A stretch of DNA of 64,000 nucleotides, taken from assembly GCF_040530035.1 (NCBI RefSeq), contig NZ_JBEWCD010000002.1, positions 2,401,793-2,465,792 on the forward strand, given 5' to 3'. The stretch is from Roseibium sp. HPY-6. GTDB lineage: Bacteria; Pseudomonadota; Alphaproteobacteria; Rhizobiales; Stappiaceae. The notes below the pieces were generated by a model. That model did not search any database, had not been told where the DNA came from, and was given only the letters and a program-made list of their open reading frames with translations. Below, piece after piece: positions 1 through 8,409 of this stretch (the stretch's first letter is position 1; each line of letters starts with the position of its first letter). Made by a program: the position numbers and the translations under genes.

Positions 1-9
1 CGGCAGGCG

Positions 10-1209
10 TTATTCCAGTCCCATGCAGCTGGCGTAAAAGCTCGTTGTCGCCGGCCAGTCTGAAAAGATGCCGGTAACACCAACGTCTTGTGCAAGTACA
101 TCAACGACTTCAAGCATTTTTCCATCGCTGTCGATCACATCGCCCACGGACTGATAGTACCAGCCGCCACCTTCATGAAGCGGACCGGATCGTTCAAGCG
201 TCCAGGTGATGATGTTGAGTCCGGCCGATTTTGCCGCCGTGGCGTAGGGCGAAGGCACGATCATGCCATCCTCGAGCGTCAAAAGCACAAACAGGGGTGG
301 GGCTATGTAATTGACACCCATCTCCTTCAACTCGGCCATTGACGGTTCAAACGTTGACGGATCGAGTGGATCAAGGTTCCGCCGCCCGTCGAGAAAAACC
401 GCCTGCTTGCCGAATTCCGGTTCGTTTTCGATCCAGTAAAGAACATGTGCAAGGTTGAAGGACTGTGCAAACACATCCTCCGGCGCGATATCCATGGCCT
501 TGTAGTCATCGATAAGTTTCTGGGCATAGTCGTCCTGCGTGAAGCCGTCGAACGGCATGGCCACTTTGGGCGCTTTCAGTTCCGGCGTGAATTTCGCGCC
601 GAGCTCCTTGAACAGGGCGATGGATTCCCTGTGGGTCATCAAGGTTCCGGTCTTGCCGTAAAGCTCGGTGCGCCAGGGAGCCGTCCCCTTCATGTAGGCG
701 TCGATGCTTTGCGCGTTCTTGTTCGCGCTGTCCATCTTGCCGTTCAGGGCTCTGAATTCGTCGAGCGTCAGATCTGATGTACGGCACTCGGCAGACGCCT
801 GTGCACCTCCGCTGGCAGGTGTAAAGCCGGCTGTGCATTTGCCGGCAAGTTCCGTTACCAGAATATCGGTTGTTGTGTGCAGGTCGTTTTGCGAGTGCCG
901 GCACACCAGTTCCTTGTCTTTTGTAAAGGTTACATCGCATTCCAGTATCCCCGCACCCATCAACGCGCCCGCGCGGTATCCTTCTTCCGTGTGTTCGGGA
1001 AACTGCAATGGCGCGCCGCGGTGACCTATGGAAAACATTGTGCGTTTGGCTGGTTGTCCGATGCAGCTCTTTAGTTTCTGTTTCAAGCTTCCTTCCTCCA
1101 TCTGGCTGACCAGGTAGGCCGGTCGGGGGCCGAGCTCGACGCTGCCCGCCAACGAAGCGGTTGGAGCAAGGAAGAAAATTGTGAGGAGTGGAAATACAAA
1201 AGGGCGCAT
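10..1209 (-). CDS. Secreted glycerophosphodiester phosphodiesterase
   Basis: Predicted periplasmic enzyme that hydrolyses glycerophosphodiesters to glycerol 3-phosphate and an alcohol. Residues 1-21 form a signal peptide ending in ASLA. The family signature is clear: HRGAP at 63-67, PEHTEEG just after it, ECD at 90-92 for metal binding, and a second catalytic His at about 105 (CRHSQNDL). PELKAP follows a long insertion of about 90 residues between these motifs, as in the larger GlpQ-type secreted forms (399 aa here). The stop lies at the window edge but the gene is complete. It sits 46 bases downstream of the P450 gene on the same strand and may be cotranscribed. Its natural substrate cannot be read from sequence. 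Confidence 0.9.
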   Translation of the reverse strand: MRPFVFPLLTIFFLAPTASLAGSVELGPRPAYLVSQMEEGSLKQKLKSCIGQPAKRTMFSIGHRGAPLQFPEHTEEGYRAGALMGAGILECDVTFTKDKELVCRHSQNDLHTTTDILVTELAGKCTAGFTPASGGAQASAECRTSDLTLDEFRALNGKMDSANKNAQSIDAYMKGTAPWRTELYGKTGTLMTHRESIALFKELGAKFTPELKAPKVAMPFDGFTQDDYAQKLIDDYKAMDIAPEDVFAQSFNLAHVLYWIENEPEFGKQAVFLDGRRNLDPLDPSTFEPSMAELKEMGVNYIAPPLFVLLTLEDGMIVPSPYATAAKSAGLNIITWTLERSGPLHEGGGWYYQSVGDVIDSDGKMLEVVDVLAQDVGVTGIFSDWPATTSFYASCMGLE

Positions 1210-1255
1210 CAGAGACCTGAATGTTGGTTGCGACGTTGAGTTGAGATCGATCTGG

Positions 1256-2491
1256 TCAACTCATTCGCCAGCTGATTTGAAGCGATTCCGGCCCTCGAAC
1301 CGAGAGCCCTCTCTTGTAGCGGACATTTTCGTCACAAAGCTCAAGAATGGCGAAGCGCTGTAACAGTGTCGTGAAAATGATGTCCATGTCGAGGCGGGCC
1401 AAATGGTTGCCGAGACAGAAGTGGGCGCCGCGCCCGAAGGCGATATGCCAGTTGGGCGTTCGCCCGATGTCGAACCTGTCGGCCTCCGGAAACTGTTTGG
1501 GATCGCGGTTTGCCGACCCGTATAGAACACCGAACTTTGTGCCGCGAGGAAAGTGGTCACCGCAGATTTCAACATCTTCGGTGCAATAGCGATGAAAGAA
1601 GGGCAGGGGAGACTCATAACGGAACATCTCCTGGACAGCTGTCTTCATCAGGGACGGTTCGTCGCGCAACCTTTGCATTTCGGAGGGAAACTTCAACAGA
1701 GCATGCATACCGCTTCCAAGGACGTCGATTGTCGATCCGTGTCCGGCCATCAGGATCAGCATTGCGGTTGAAAACAATTCGTCATGAGACATGAGGCCTT
1801 GCCGCTCCGCATCGATCATCAGTGAAAGCAGATCGTCTTTCGGCAGTTTTTCTCGGTTGGCTTTGAGCTCCAGGAGATACTGGTAGAATTCCGTCGTGTT
1901 CTCTTCCGCCAGCCGTTTCCGTTCATCGGAACGGTCAATGTCGAAAAACTGGACAATATTCTCGGACCAGATGCGCAGTTGAGGGCAGTCTTCATCGGGG
2001 ACGCCAAGAATACGGCCGATAATGTGTCCGGGAACATGCGCGGCCAGGTCCTCGACGAAATCGATTTGCGGCCTGTCTGCCAATTTCGCAAACAGGGCGT
2101 CGACATAAATCTGAATATCGTTACGCAGTCTGTTGACCATGACTGGGGTAAACAGCTTGAAAACCTGCTTGCGCAAGCGGTCGTGAATGTCACCGTCGCT
2201 GTCGAGGAGAGAAAACTGCACAAATCGACTGTGGTGCGGCATGTCGTGCCAGTTACCAGCTTTTTTCTGGCGGGCGATATCGTCCGCGCTGGCAACATGC
2301 TCCATCGACCGCACCATCTTGTCATGCATGACGATGGCAGAAACATCGTCGAACCGGGCGGCGAGCCACACATCAAAGTCCTCAAAGTAAGTCAACCCGG
2401 GCCGCGACCGTAGAGCTGCGTAGTACGGATGCGGGTCTTTTGCGAACGCTTCTGACAAAGGATTGAACGCTTGGTCTGTGGACGGGCTCAT
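1256..2491 (-). CDS. Cytochrome P450
   Basis: Soluble bacterial P450 monooxygenase of 411 aa. The heme-binding loop [10 protein letters not shown] places the cysteine ligand at about residue 359. The K-helix ExxR is EMFR, and the I-helix oxygen-activation segment is MAGHGST, slightly different from the common AGxET/S. The N-terminus has no membrane anchor, as usual for bacterial P450s. Like CYP family members of alphaproteobacteria it would need a ferredoxin and reductase; none is adjacent, although a ferredoxin-NADP reductase lies at 51.3 kb. The substrate is unknown. The following gene on the strand is a glycerophosphodiesterase, which gives no obvious pathway. Confidence 0.93.
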   Translation of the reverse strand: MSPSTDQAFNPLSEAFAKDPHPYYAALRSRPGLTYFEDFDVWLAARFDDVSAIVMHDKMVRSMEHVASADDIARQKKAGNWHDMPHHSRFVQFSLLDSDGDIHDRLRKQVFKLFTPVMVNRLRNDIQIYVDALFAKLADRPQIDFVEDLAAHVPGHIIGRILGVPDEDCPQLRIWSENIVQFFDIDRSDERKRLAEENTTEFYQYLLELKANREKLPKDDLLSLMIDAERQGLMSHDELFSTAMLILMAGHGSTIDVLGSGMHALLKFPSEMQRLRDEPSLMKTAVQEMFRYESPLPFFHRYCTEDVEICGDHFPRGTKFGVLYGSANRDPKQFPEADRFDIGRTPNWHIAFGRGAHFCLGNHLARLDMDIIFTTLLQRFAILELCDENVRYKRGLSVRGPESLQISWRMS

Positions 2492-2709
2492 TCAGGGCTC
2501 ATGGAAAGGCGTATGATGATTTAAAATCGTGATTCTTGTCAGCGTCGCGTTTTTGGCCGGGAAACTTCAAGAGGAGAGAGGCGTTTGACCGCCTTTTTCT
2601 GCAATTTACCACAATTCGTGCCGCGGATAGCAATGCTGCTGAGGATAACGAGGAAAGGCAAGAACTGACGATACCCGGTTCCAGGGACAAACCGTAACGA
2701 TAGGGCGAG

Positions 2710-2952
2710 ATGTCGCGAATACGCGCGACCATTGGAAGCGTAACAAATGCACATGAGGCTGAAATGCAGGTGCCGGAAGCATTCAGGGAAGAATACGAAA
2801 CGTTTTTGACGGAAACAGGATTCGACAATCCTGATCCTCAGGAATTGTTGATGGAACTGGCGTCCCTGAGCATGGAAGTGTACCTGAAAGAGATCTGCTG
2901 GCTGTCTGATTTTATCGGCAAGGTCAGTCAAAAGAGCCACCGGGCTGCCTGA
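2710..2952 (+). CDS. Small acidic hypothetical protein
   Basis: Eighty-residue reading frame divergent from the P450 gene. The part from the internal ATG at 2764 (MQVPEAFREEYETFL...) has balanced, helix-forming composition rich in Glu and Leu with no signal peptide or membrane segment, which argues for real coding. The first 18 residues are less convincing, so translation may begin at 2764. I do not recognise a family. Competing frames on the other strand have poor, Arg/Ser-rich composition. Confidence 0.5.
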   Translation: MSRIRATIGSVTNAHEAEMQVPEAFREEYETFLTETGFDNPDPQELLMELASLSMEVYLKEICWLSDFIGKVSQKSHRAA

Positions 2953-3453
2953 TCAAAAGGTATGCACGGATAACCACTGTTCCTTCATGCCCAGGTCCGG
3001 CTCCTTTGGCTTGATGAAGCTGCTACATTCCCCTGCGTCGCCTTTACCATAATCTCGAATACTTACTGCCTAGTCTTAGTACAACGAGTTTTGTTTCGCC
3101 TTGGAACGTGCGTATGCCCAACATTTCGAGTACATTACGGGTTGAAGTAGTTGTGCGGCCCCTGCTTCTAGCGGGTGTCTTGATTGTTTGTTTTGCATAT
3201 ACACTTTTTAATTAAAATTTTACTGGAATTGGAAGGGTTTCATTTCCTATATAAGCTTCAATTTATGGTAAATTTGACGATTTTTTCTAGGCAAAACAAC
3301 TCATAGCGAATAATACTGATCACGTGAGGCCTGAAACAGTCCGTTGGTTGATTGCAAGGGCCTCCGGAGACCGGGTTCTTTTGAAGACCGGTTTGAAGAG
3401 CATCCTGTCCATTTCTCGCTGACCGCATCAATTCGGACTTTTGGCAAAACGTA
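2953..3453. other. Intergenic region, AT-rich
   Basis: About 500 bases without a convincing gene. The stretch from about 3180 to 3300 is clearly more AT-rich than its surroundings, with runs such as TTTTTAATTAAAATTTT, and probably holds the promoter of the gene starting near 3454. I see no tRNA, terminator or strong repeat here. Confidence 0.5.
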
Positions 3454-4176
3454 GTGGGGGGTTCCTTGGGACCTGAAAACGTTTCGACATTGTTTAATGC
3501 GTATTCAGCGTGCCGTTCCCGGCTCTACGCACTCGGCTGTTCTGTGCGTGTGCTGCGCGACTTCAGTGAGGTCATTCCCGCGCTTGAGGCCTGCGGCAAG
3601 GATGTGACCCCTTTTTTCCAGACGCGTTTTTTTGATTTCAACGGACACAACGGCTTTTGTCATGTCGCCTTCGCGAACGAAGAACCGGTTTCGTTCTACT
3701 GCAGTCAGCTTTTCGACACCGGCGGCATGAATTATCTGGAATATCACCGGGTCCAACTGGCGCGGATCTACGGTGCCGACTACGAGGTCGACATGTCCTG
3801 GATATGTCCGCCGATGAAAGAGATCCAGGGCAAGGTGATCTATTCCGGCGACGCTCTCAATGTCAAAGGGTTCGGCTCTGCACGCTTGGCGCTCGAACGC
3901 TTGGCGCTGATCGCCCGGATGAACCTCTATCTGGGACTGGCCACTTGGCAGGAGGCCAACGCATGCGTTGGTCTTGCGCGCGCCAACAGGGTGCAAAAAT
4001 CATTGGGCGACATCTACGGAGCCTTCCATCGTTACCCATATGCAACCAGATGGATCAATCCGCCGGAAGATCGTGAACAGGATGACATGTTCTTGTTCAA
4101 TTGGCCGTCTGACGTGCTCTATCTTGCAAAAATAGATGCTCATGAAACTGGGCAGCCGTCGGAAGCGTCAGATTGA
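3454..4176 (+). CDS. Conserved-looking protein of unknown function
   Basis: Protein of 240 aa without signal peptide or membrane segment. It is rich in aromatic residues and cysteines and has a globular alpha/beta look, with segments such as FFDFNGHNGFCHVAFANE and a central GMNYLEYHRVQLARIYG. I cannot assign a family. The shape of the N-terminal half vaguely recalls acyltransferase folds, but no catalytic or acetyl-CoA motif is visible, so no function is given. Its last 80 bases overlap the convergent PAS-like gene at 4097. A GTG or TTG start slightly upstream or downstream remains possible. Confidence 0.6.
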   Translation: MGGSLGPENVSTLFNAYSACRSRLYALGCSVRVLRDFSEVIPALEACGKDVTPFFQTRFFDFNGHNGFCHVAFANEEPVSFYCSQLFDTGGMNYLEYHRVQLARIYGADYEVDMSWICPPMKEIQGKVIYSGDALNVKGFGSARLALERLALIARMNLYLGLATWQEANACVGLARANRVQKSLGDIYGAFHRYPYATRWINPPEDREQDDMFLFNWPSDVLYLAKIDAHETGQPSEASD

Positions 4177-4609
4177 TAAGAACCGGTTGGGGCGTCCCGA
4201 GCCAGAGCCTTTCGATAAGTCGGTAGTAGCTGACCGGAATGTTTGTCAGCGCTCCGGGAGGCGAAACCTCCATCTCCACAAGTTCAAAGACCCGATCGCC
4301 CTGGGCAGCTCTTGCATACCCGCCGGCAACCGCCTGGTCGAACTGGGGATCCTGATTTCGGATTGCGGAAGCAATATCGCTCCCGAACTGTCCTTCCATC
4401 ACTTCCTTGATGTAGCTGTTCTTGCCAACATACCCGATCTGAGGAATATGATCGCCCATCGCCTCGATTGAGGTAAACACCACGCGGTGGAATTGCGGCA
4501 TGTCGGGACGAAACGTCGCCTGGGAAAACCGCAGGTACGCGTCAAGTTCCTGAATGTGCTGTCCCGCCAACCCTTTCATGTTTGCAGGATCAAGGCGTTT
4601 GATGTGCAT
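4097..4609 (-). CDS. PAS-like domain protein (PAS_5 type)
   Basis: Cytoplasmic 170-aa protein. The pattern of a short N-terminal helical region, then FSQATFRPDMPQFHR and LIERLWLGTPQPVLI near the C-terminus, resembles the small alphaproteobacterial PAS_5 family, which carries a single PAS-like sensory fold with no output domain. No ligand-binding residue can be named. The 3' end runs about 80 bases into the convergent gene on the plus strand, so the two transcripts would be complementary at their tails. The family call is from recall of the pattern and is moderate. Confidence 0.6.
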   Translation of the reverse strand: MHIKRLDPANMKGLAGQHIQELDAYLRFSQATFRPDMPQFHRVVFTSIEAMGDHIPQIGYVGKNSYIKEVMEGQFGSDIASAIRNQDPQFDQAVAGGYARAAQGDRVFELVEMEVSPPGALTNIPVSYYRLIERLWLGTPQPVLINLTLPTAAQFHEHLFLQDRARQTAN

Positions 4610-5104
4610 TCATTTTGCTCCATTTGCCACAGGCATTCCACCAGCCTGTAACAATCGAGAATAATCCCGGTCCACGTGCCGCGCACGAAGTCCCGCCAGT
4701 TCGAGTTTGCATCATACCCTTCAATTACAACCGAACAAACTACCTGATATCATACCCGCTTTTCCATATCCGTAAAAATAGGGGCAACTACATCCTGCGA
4801 ACACCACTGGCCGTTTAACAAAGCGCCGGTGTTCGAATTTTTGTGCCGGCGCTCTGCAGACAAGGGAAACGGGAACAAACGCCCGCGGTTGGTGCGCGAG
4901 CCGGCAGATTTTCGCGGGAGTATTTACCTTGTCGACTTGGAGCGGCTTCAGGCACGTGAAAATTGTGTCCAAAGTTAACCAAGCAACTGAAAAGCTTGTA
5001 CGGCAGGGTTAATAATTTCCAAATGCGATTGACACCCGGTCGGCAAACAAGATACGAGGACGATGTCGGGGCCCGTAATAGTTGAACAACGGAAGAGAAC
5101 AATC
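4610..5104. other. Intergenic region upstream of sorting-tail protein
   Basis: Nearly 500 bases between divergent genes. Short frames occur on both strands, but none has a protein-like composition or a matching ribosome site. The end of the region carries GGAAGAG about nine bases before the ATG at 5105, a plausible ribosome-binding site for the sorting-tail protein. Confidence 0.45.
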
Positions 5105-5713
5105 ATGTTTGGACATGCGCGCACTGCGTTAGCAGCCGCACTCCTTTTTGCGAGCAGCGCAGCAGCAAGCGCTTTGCCAGTGACTGCCGATTGGCAGACT
5201 GTTGGCGGCGGCGGCTTCGATAACGGCTACGCGACGACGATCACATTCGACAAAAATGCTGCACGCGGCACCACCAACGATCGCGACAATGCCGCGAACG
5301 CTCTTGGATCAGCAGATTCAGATTTCTTTGAGATCGGATTTGGCAGCTATGTCGACCTCACATTCGGCACCTTGTTCGATACAAGCGTTAAGTTGTTTGA
5401 GATTACCTTCGGTACCGTGACGAACTGGCCGGAAAGCGCTGAGATCTTTGTTGGCGATGGCGTTTCGTTCACATCGATCGGCATGATCTCAAATGCGGAC
5501 GCGCAGGGTGGCGGCATTCTCCCGATACTTCTCGACGGCACATTCGATACGGTTCGTATCAAGGACACATCCCCGGATCAGGGAAGGTTGACCGGCGGGT
5601 TTGACATTGATGCCGTGCGCGTCACTCCGGTGCCATTGCCGGCTGGCGCTCTGCTTCTCGCGACGGGTCTGGGCGGTTTGGCCCTTCTGCGCCGTCGGCG
5701 TCGCCAAGCATAA
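5105..5713 (+). CDS. Secreted protein with VPLPA-CTERM sorting tail
   Basis: Exported protein of 202 aa. It has a signal peptide (about residues 1-22, ending ASALP or AAASA) and a C-terminal tail VPLPAGALLLATGLGGLALLRRRRRQA: the VPLPA motif, a hydrophobic span and a basic cluster. This tripartite tail is the VPLPA-CTERM form of the PEP-CTERM signals that exosortases cut in exopolysaccharide-producing bacteria. The middle part is acidic, Gly/Asp/Phe-rich and probably beta-rich, so a surface or matrix role is likely. ATG 5105 is chosen over the upstream ATG at 5063 because GGAAGAG precedes it and the signal peptide begins there. Confidence 0.85.
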   Translation: MFGHARTALAAALLFASSAAASALPVTADWQTVGGGGFDNGYATTITFDKNAARGTTNDRDNAANALGSADSDFFEIGFGSYVDLTFGTLFDTSVKLFEITFGTVTNWPESAEIFVGDGVSFTSIGMISNADAQGGGILPILLDGTFDTVRIKDTSPDQGRLTGGFDIDAVRVTPVPLPAGALLLATGLGGLALLRRRRRQA

Positions 5714-5740
5714 GTTTCCAAACCTCAACGATTAAAAGAT

Positions 5741-5773
5741 CCCGCCTTCCATATCTTGGTTGGCGGGGTTTTT
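5741..5773 (+). terminator. Rho-independent terminator after sorting-tail gene
   Basis: Stem CCCGCC (5741-5746) with GGCGGG (5762-5767), loop of 15 bases, followed by GTTTTT. It lies 28 bases after the stop of the sorting-tail gene. Confidence 0.75.
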
Positions 5774-6078
5774 CGTTGGTGCAATTGCAGCTGAAGGTCG
5801 TGGCAAACTATGTTGTCACCAAAGTCGCCTGAGGCCCAACGGTGGATGGATAAAACCGAACCTTTGCTGCTTGCCTGAAACCGCCGGTTTTCATTCCGCC
5901 CGAAGAGACGGAACCGACCGTCTGTCGCACATTGGTGTGTTGCAATTACAACTGAAATACGCGTGCAAACTTGTGGTTCCCGAGCGTCAACAGAGGCCGA
6001 TTCCCAGGCCGGAACCCCGACGGAAAACACCGCAGCCACGAGGCTTGGTGCCGTCTGAGCCGAGAGAAACCACTGAGC
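5774..6078. other. Intergenic region between convergent genes
   Basis: About 305 bases between the terminator of the sorting-tail gene and the 3' end of the LysR gene. Frames across it read as shadows with no family resemblance. I see nothing further in it. Confidence 0.4.
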
Positions 6079-6933
6079 TCAAGCGGCAAAAAGTGCGCTG
6101 GCATCTTCGCGCAAGCGGCGGATAATCGTTTGGACCCGATGGGACTGGACGGTGTCCGGATGCGCGTGCAGATGCAGCTGACGCGAAACCTCGGCTTCTT
6201 TACCGCCGGCCCTTTCAAGCTCACTGTTCTGTTTGCCCAGGCACACAGGAAGAACGCCCTTGCCAAGCCCTCTTTGAATGCAGGCTTCAACCATTCCCAG
6301 GTCGTCTGCGAGGATGCGCACCGGCTCATCTCGCTCTCTCAACTTGTCCGTTAGCACACTTGGTGCCTTACGGGTCGTGTTGATGTCGCGCGCCGCAACC
6401 CATTCTGTGTCGCGTTCGTTTATGCCTTGCTTGACATAGAGAGCAAAGGGAACCTCAACCAGCTTGATAGCGAACTCCCCAACTTGAGGCGGGTCCTCGA
6501 ACCAGAGAGAAACCGTTGCTGCGGTCCTGGAGGAAATGCCCTCGGGTTTGGAAACCAGCCGGACCGTCAGTTTGGGATAGGAAGCCACGAGCGAGGGAAG
6601 AAAGTGAGCTGCCAGAAACTGCAAGATCCATTGCTCGCCAAGGATACAGATTTCACCGATCGGTTCATTGCCTTCTGAGGAAGCGGCTTGGATGATCCGG
6701 TCAGTCCGTCGCTCGATTTCCAACGCATCCGCGATGATTTTCTGGCCGGTCTCTGTTGGCAATATGCCAGACTTTGAGCGCAGGAAAAGAGTGGTGCCGA
6801 GTGACCGTTCCAGTGACGTCAATCTGCGCCCTACGGTGGATTGATCGATTTCCAGAACTTGCGAGGCACGCTTCAAAGAACCGGCGCGCACCAGAGCGAG
6901 CAGAATACGAATATCATCCCAGTTCAAATCCAT
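6079..6933 (-). CDS. LysR-family transcriptional regulator
   Basis: DNA-binding regulator of 284 aa. The N-terminus is a typical LysR winged helix-turn-helix (residues 1-60: MDLNWDDIRILLALVRAGSL...LEIDQSTVGRRLTSLE), followed by a linker helix and an effector domain of about 200 residues. The C-terminal part after about residue 225 is Arg/His-rich and less typical of the family. The neighbouring gene upstream on the same strand encodes a VPLPA-tail protein, so regulation of that gene is possible but unproven. No target operator could be identified. Confidence 0.9.
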   Translation of the reverse strand: MDLNWDDIRILLALVRAGSLKRASQVLEIDQSTVGRRLTSLERSLGTTLFLRSKSGILPTETGQKIIADALEIERRTDRIIQAASSEGNEPIGEICILGEQWILQFLAAHFLPSLVASYPKLTVRLVSKPEGISSRTAATVSLWFEDPPQVGEFAIKLVEVPFALYVKQGINERDTEWVAARDINTTRKAPSVLTDKLRERDEPVRILADDLGMVEACIQRGLGKGVLPVCLGKQNSELERAGGKEAEVSRQLHLHAHPDTVQSHRVQTIIRRLREDASALFAA

Positions 6934-7141
6934 TTCGACGCCTCTATGCAGAAGTATTGCTTCGCCTGTGTTTCTGTCTGGTTCGAGCGGACCGTAGCTT
7001 CAGAAGCGCATGTGGCACGTATCTTTCGATCCACTCATTGTTTTTCCGGGTTCCATTTGAATGGCCTCACCCAGCTTGGTGATCCGACAATCCGGATCGA
7101 TTAGGTGAGCGCCTCTCAAACGAAAGAGACAATTGTTCTCT

Positions 7142-7774
7142 TTAGCCTTGATGGGGTCGGTTGAATGATCTGGACTTGCGCCTGCGCCGTGCCGCAAAGG
7201 CGAGGCCGGATACACCCATCAGCAGAAGGGGTGCGGCTGCTGGCAATGGCACGGGTTTGATGTCCGAGGTCTCGGAGAAAATTGCCCATGTTGTGCCGTC
7301 GCTGGCAAAATTGATCCCCGACGTACTTGTGGTGAGCGCCTCTGGTATCATGCTGGCAGCTGAGAGGTTGTTGAACAGCGACGCAACAACGGTGAGACCA
7401 TCTAAATCAAACGGTGTCCTGACCGCGCAGGATTGCTCCAATCCGCATCCTCTGACCAGGTTAGGGAACGAATCAAAGTCACCCAGCACGCTGTCTGTCA
7501 GCACCTGATCGCGAAGCGCCGCACTCGCGGCAAGAGATGTAACCTCATCTCCGGCAAACAGAAAATCGGAGAGTTCATCACAGCCAGCCGCTGCGTCTGC
7601 ACAACTGCCTTCAAAGAACTCCACGTCGTAGAGAGTCCCGTTGACATCAACGCCGGTGGCACCGGTCAAAATACCCATTTCAATGTTGAGGGTGGCCGCG
7701 TGACCAGAGACACCAAGAACGAAAAGAAAAAATGTTGTGAAAATTACTATCCGTATTTCTGAAAAAATTTTCAT
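7142..7774 (-). CDS. Secreted protein with VPLPA-CTERM sorting tail
   Basis: Second exported protein of this class, 210 aa. It has a signal peptide MKIFSEIRIVIFTTFFLFVLGVSGHA and a tail with PVPLPAAAPLLLMGVSGLAFAARRRRKSR, the sorting motif plus hydrophobic span and Arg cluster. The mature part contains a cluster of cysteines (CADAAAGCDEL, GCGLEQSCA) that could form disulphides. The start at 7774 is preferred to one 72 bases upstream because AGGTGATG precedes it and the signal peptide begins there. Processing by an exosortase elsewhere in the genome is inferred from the tail. Confidence 0.85.
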   Translation of the reverse strand: MKIFSEIRIVIFTTFFLFVLGVSGHAATLNIEMGILTGATGVDVNGTLYDVEFFEGSCADAAAGCDELSDFLFAGDEVTSLAASAALRDQVLTDSVLGDFDSFPNLVRGCGLEQSCAVRTPFDLDGLTVVASLFNNLSAASMIPEALTTSTSGINFASDGTTWAIFSETSDIKPVPLPAAAPLLLMGVSGLAFAARRRRKSRSFNRPHQG

Positions 7775-8409
7775 CTCATCACCTATCAAAGAATCGTATC
7801 TTGACTTTGATCCAGTCACGCGGCCGTCCCTATGCGACAATGCCAATCACAGAACCTGGGCAGGCTTGAGCATGCACCGATAACGCGACGGTACTCATGC
7901 ATTTAGGGTCAGTGAAATATCAGTTGCCCACCTGCGGAGGTTTGATCGCTGGCCTTGTTGCCGACACTCGAAATGTGAATGAGGATTGTTTCACGCGGTT
8001 TTCGCGCTTTGTTTCAATTGTAAAAGGTGCGTAGCTTGTTTTGATACAATTGAAACAATTGCAGGAAGCATCGCGTGCAGGCTCTGGTTTGTTCAGCCGC
8101 CAAAGACCCGCTCGGTTTCGAGACGCGGAGCGAGATTTTTTAGGTCAAGGCGGACTGGTGAGTCGCAAGTAACCTCAACCCGAAAAAGCGCAGTAAAACC
8201 GTTGGCCAAAGTCGTTTTTCAAAGGGAAACCAGCGAAAACCTGTCTGCAAATCTTCACAGATCGAGTGCGCTTGAACGCCGCGCCGCGAAGGGTCAACTG
8301 ACCTCTTCTGCGCGACCCGCGTGTTCACTTGCAGGGGCAGCAATTCTTCCTCGTTGCGGCAGCGCCGGGCGGAGGCCCATAGAACACAAAAGAAGCGCCA
8401 GTTCCAGGT
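7775..8409. other. Intergenic region with inverted repeat
   Basis: About 635 bases without a convincing gene, between the start of the sorting-tail gene and the end of the cyclase gene. It contains a 12-bp inverted repeat at 8011-8056, listed separately. A long frame across 7986-8471 is Arg/Ser-rich and runs antisense into the cyclase, so it is not called. Confidence 0.45.
8011..8056. repeat. 12-bp perfect inverted repeat
   Basis: Arms GTTTCAATTGTA (8011-8022) and TACAATTGAAAC (8045-8056) separated by 22 bases. A further CAATTG follows three bases after the one in the right arm. There is no poly-T tract, so an operator or structured leader upstream of the sorting-tail gene at 7774 is more likely than a terminator. 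The binding factor is unknown. Confidence 0.55.
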
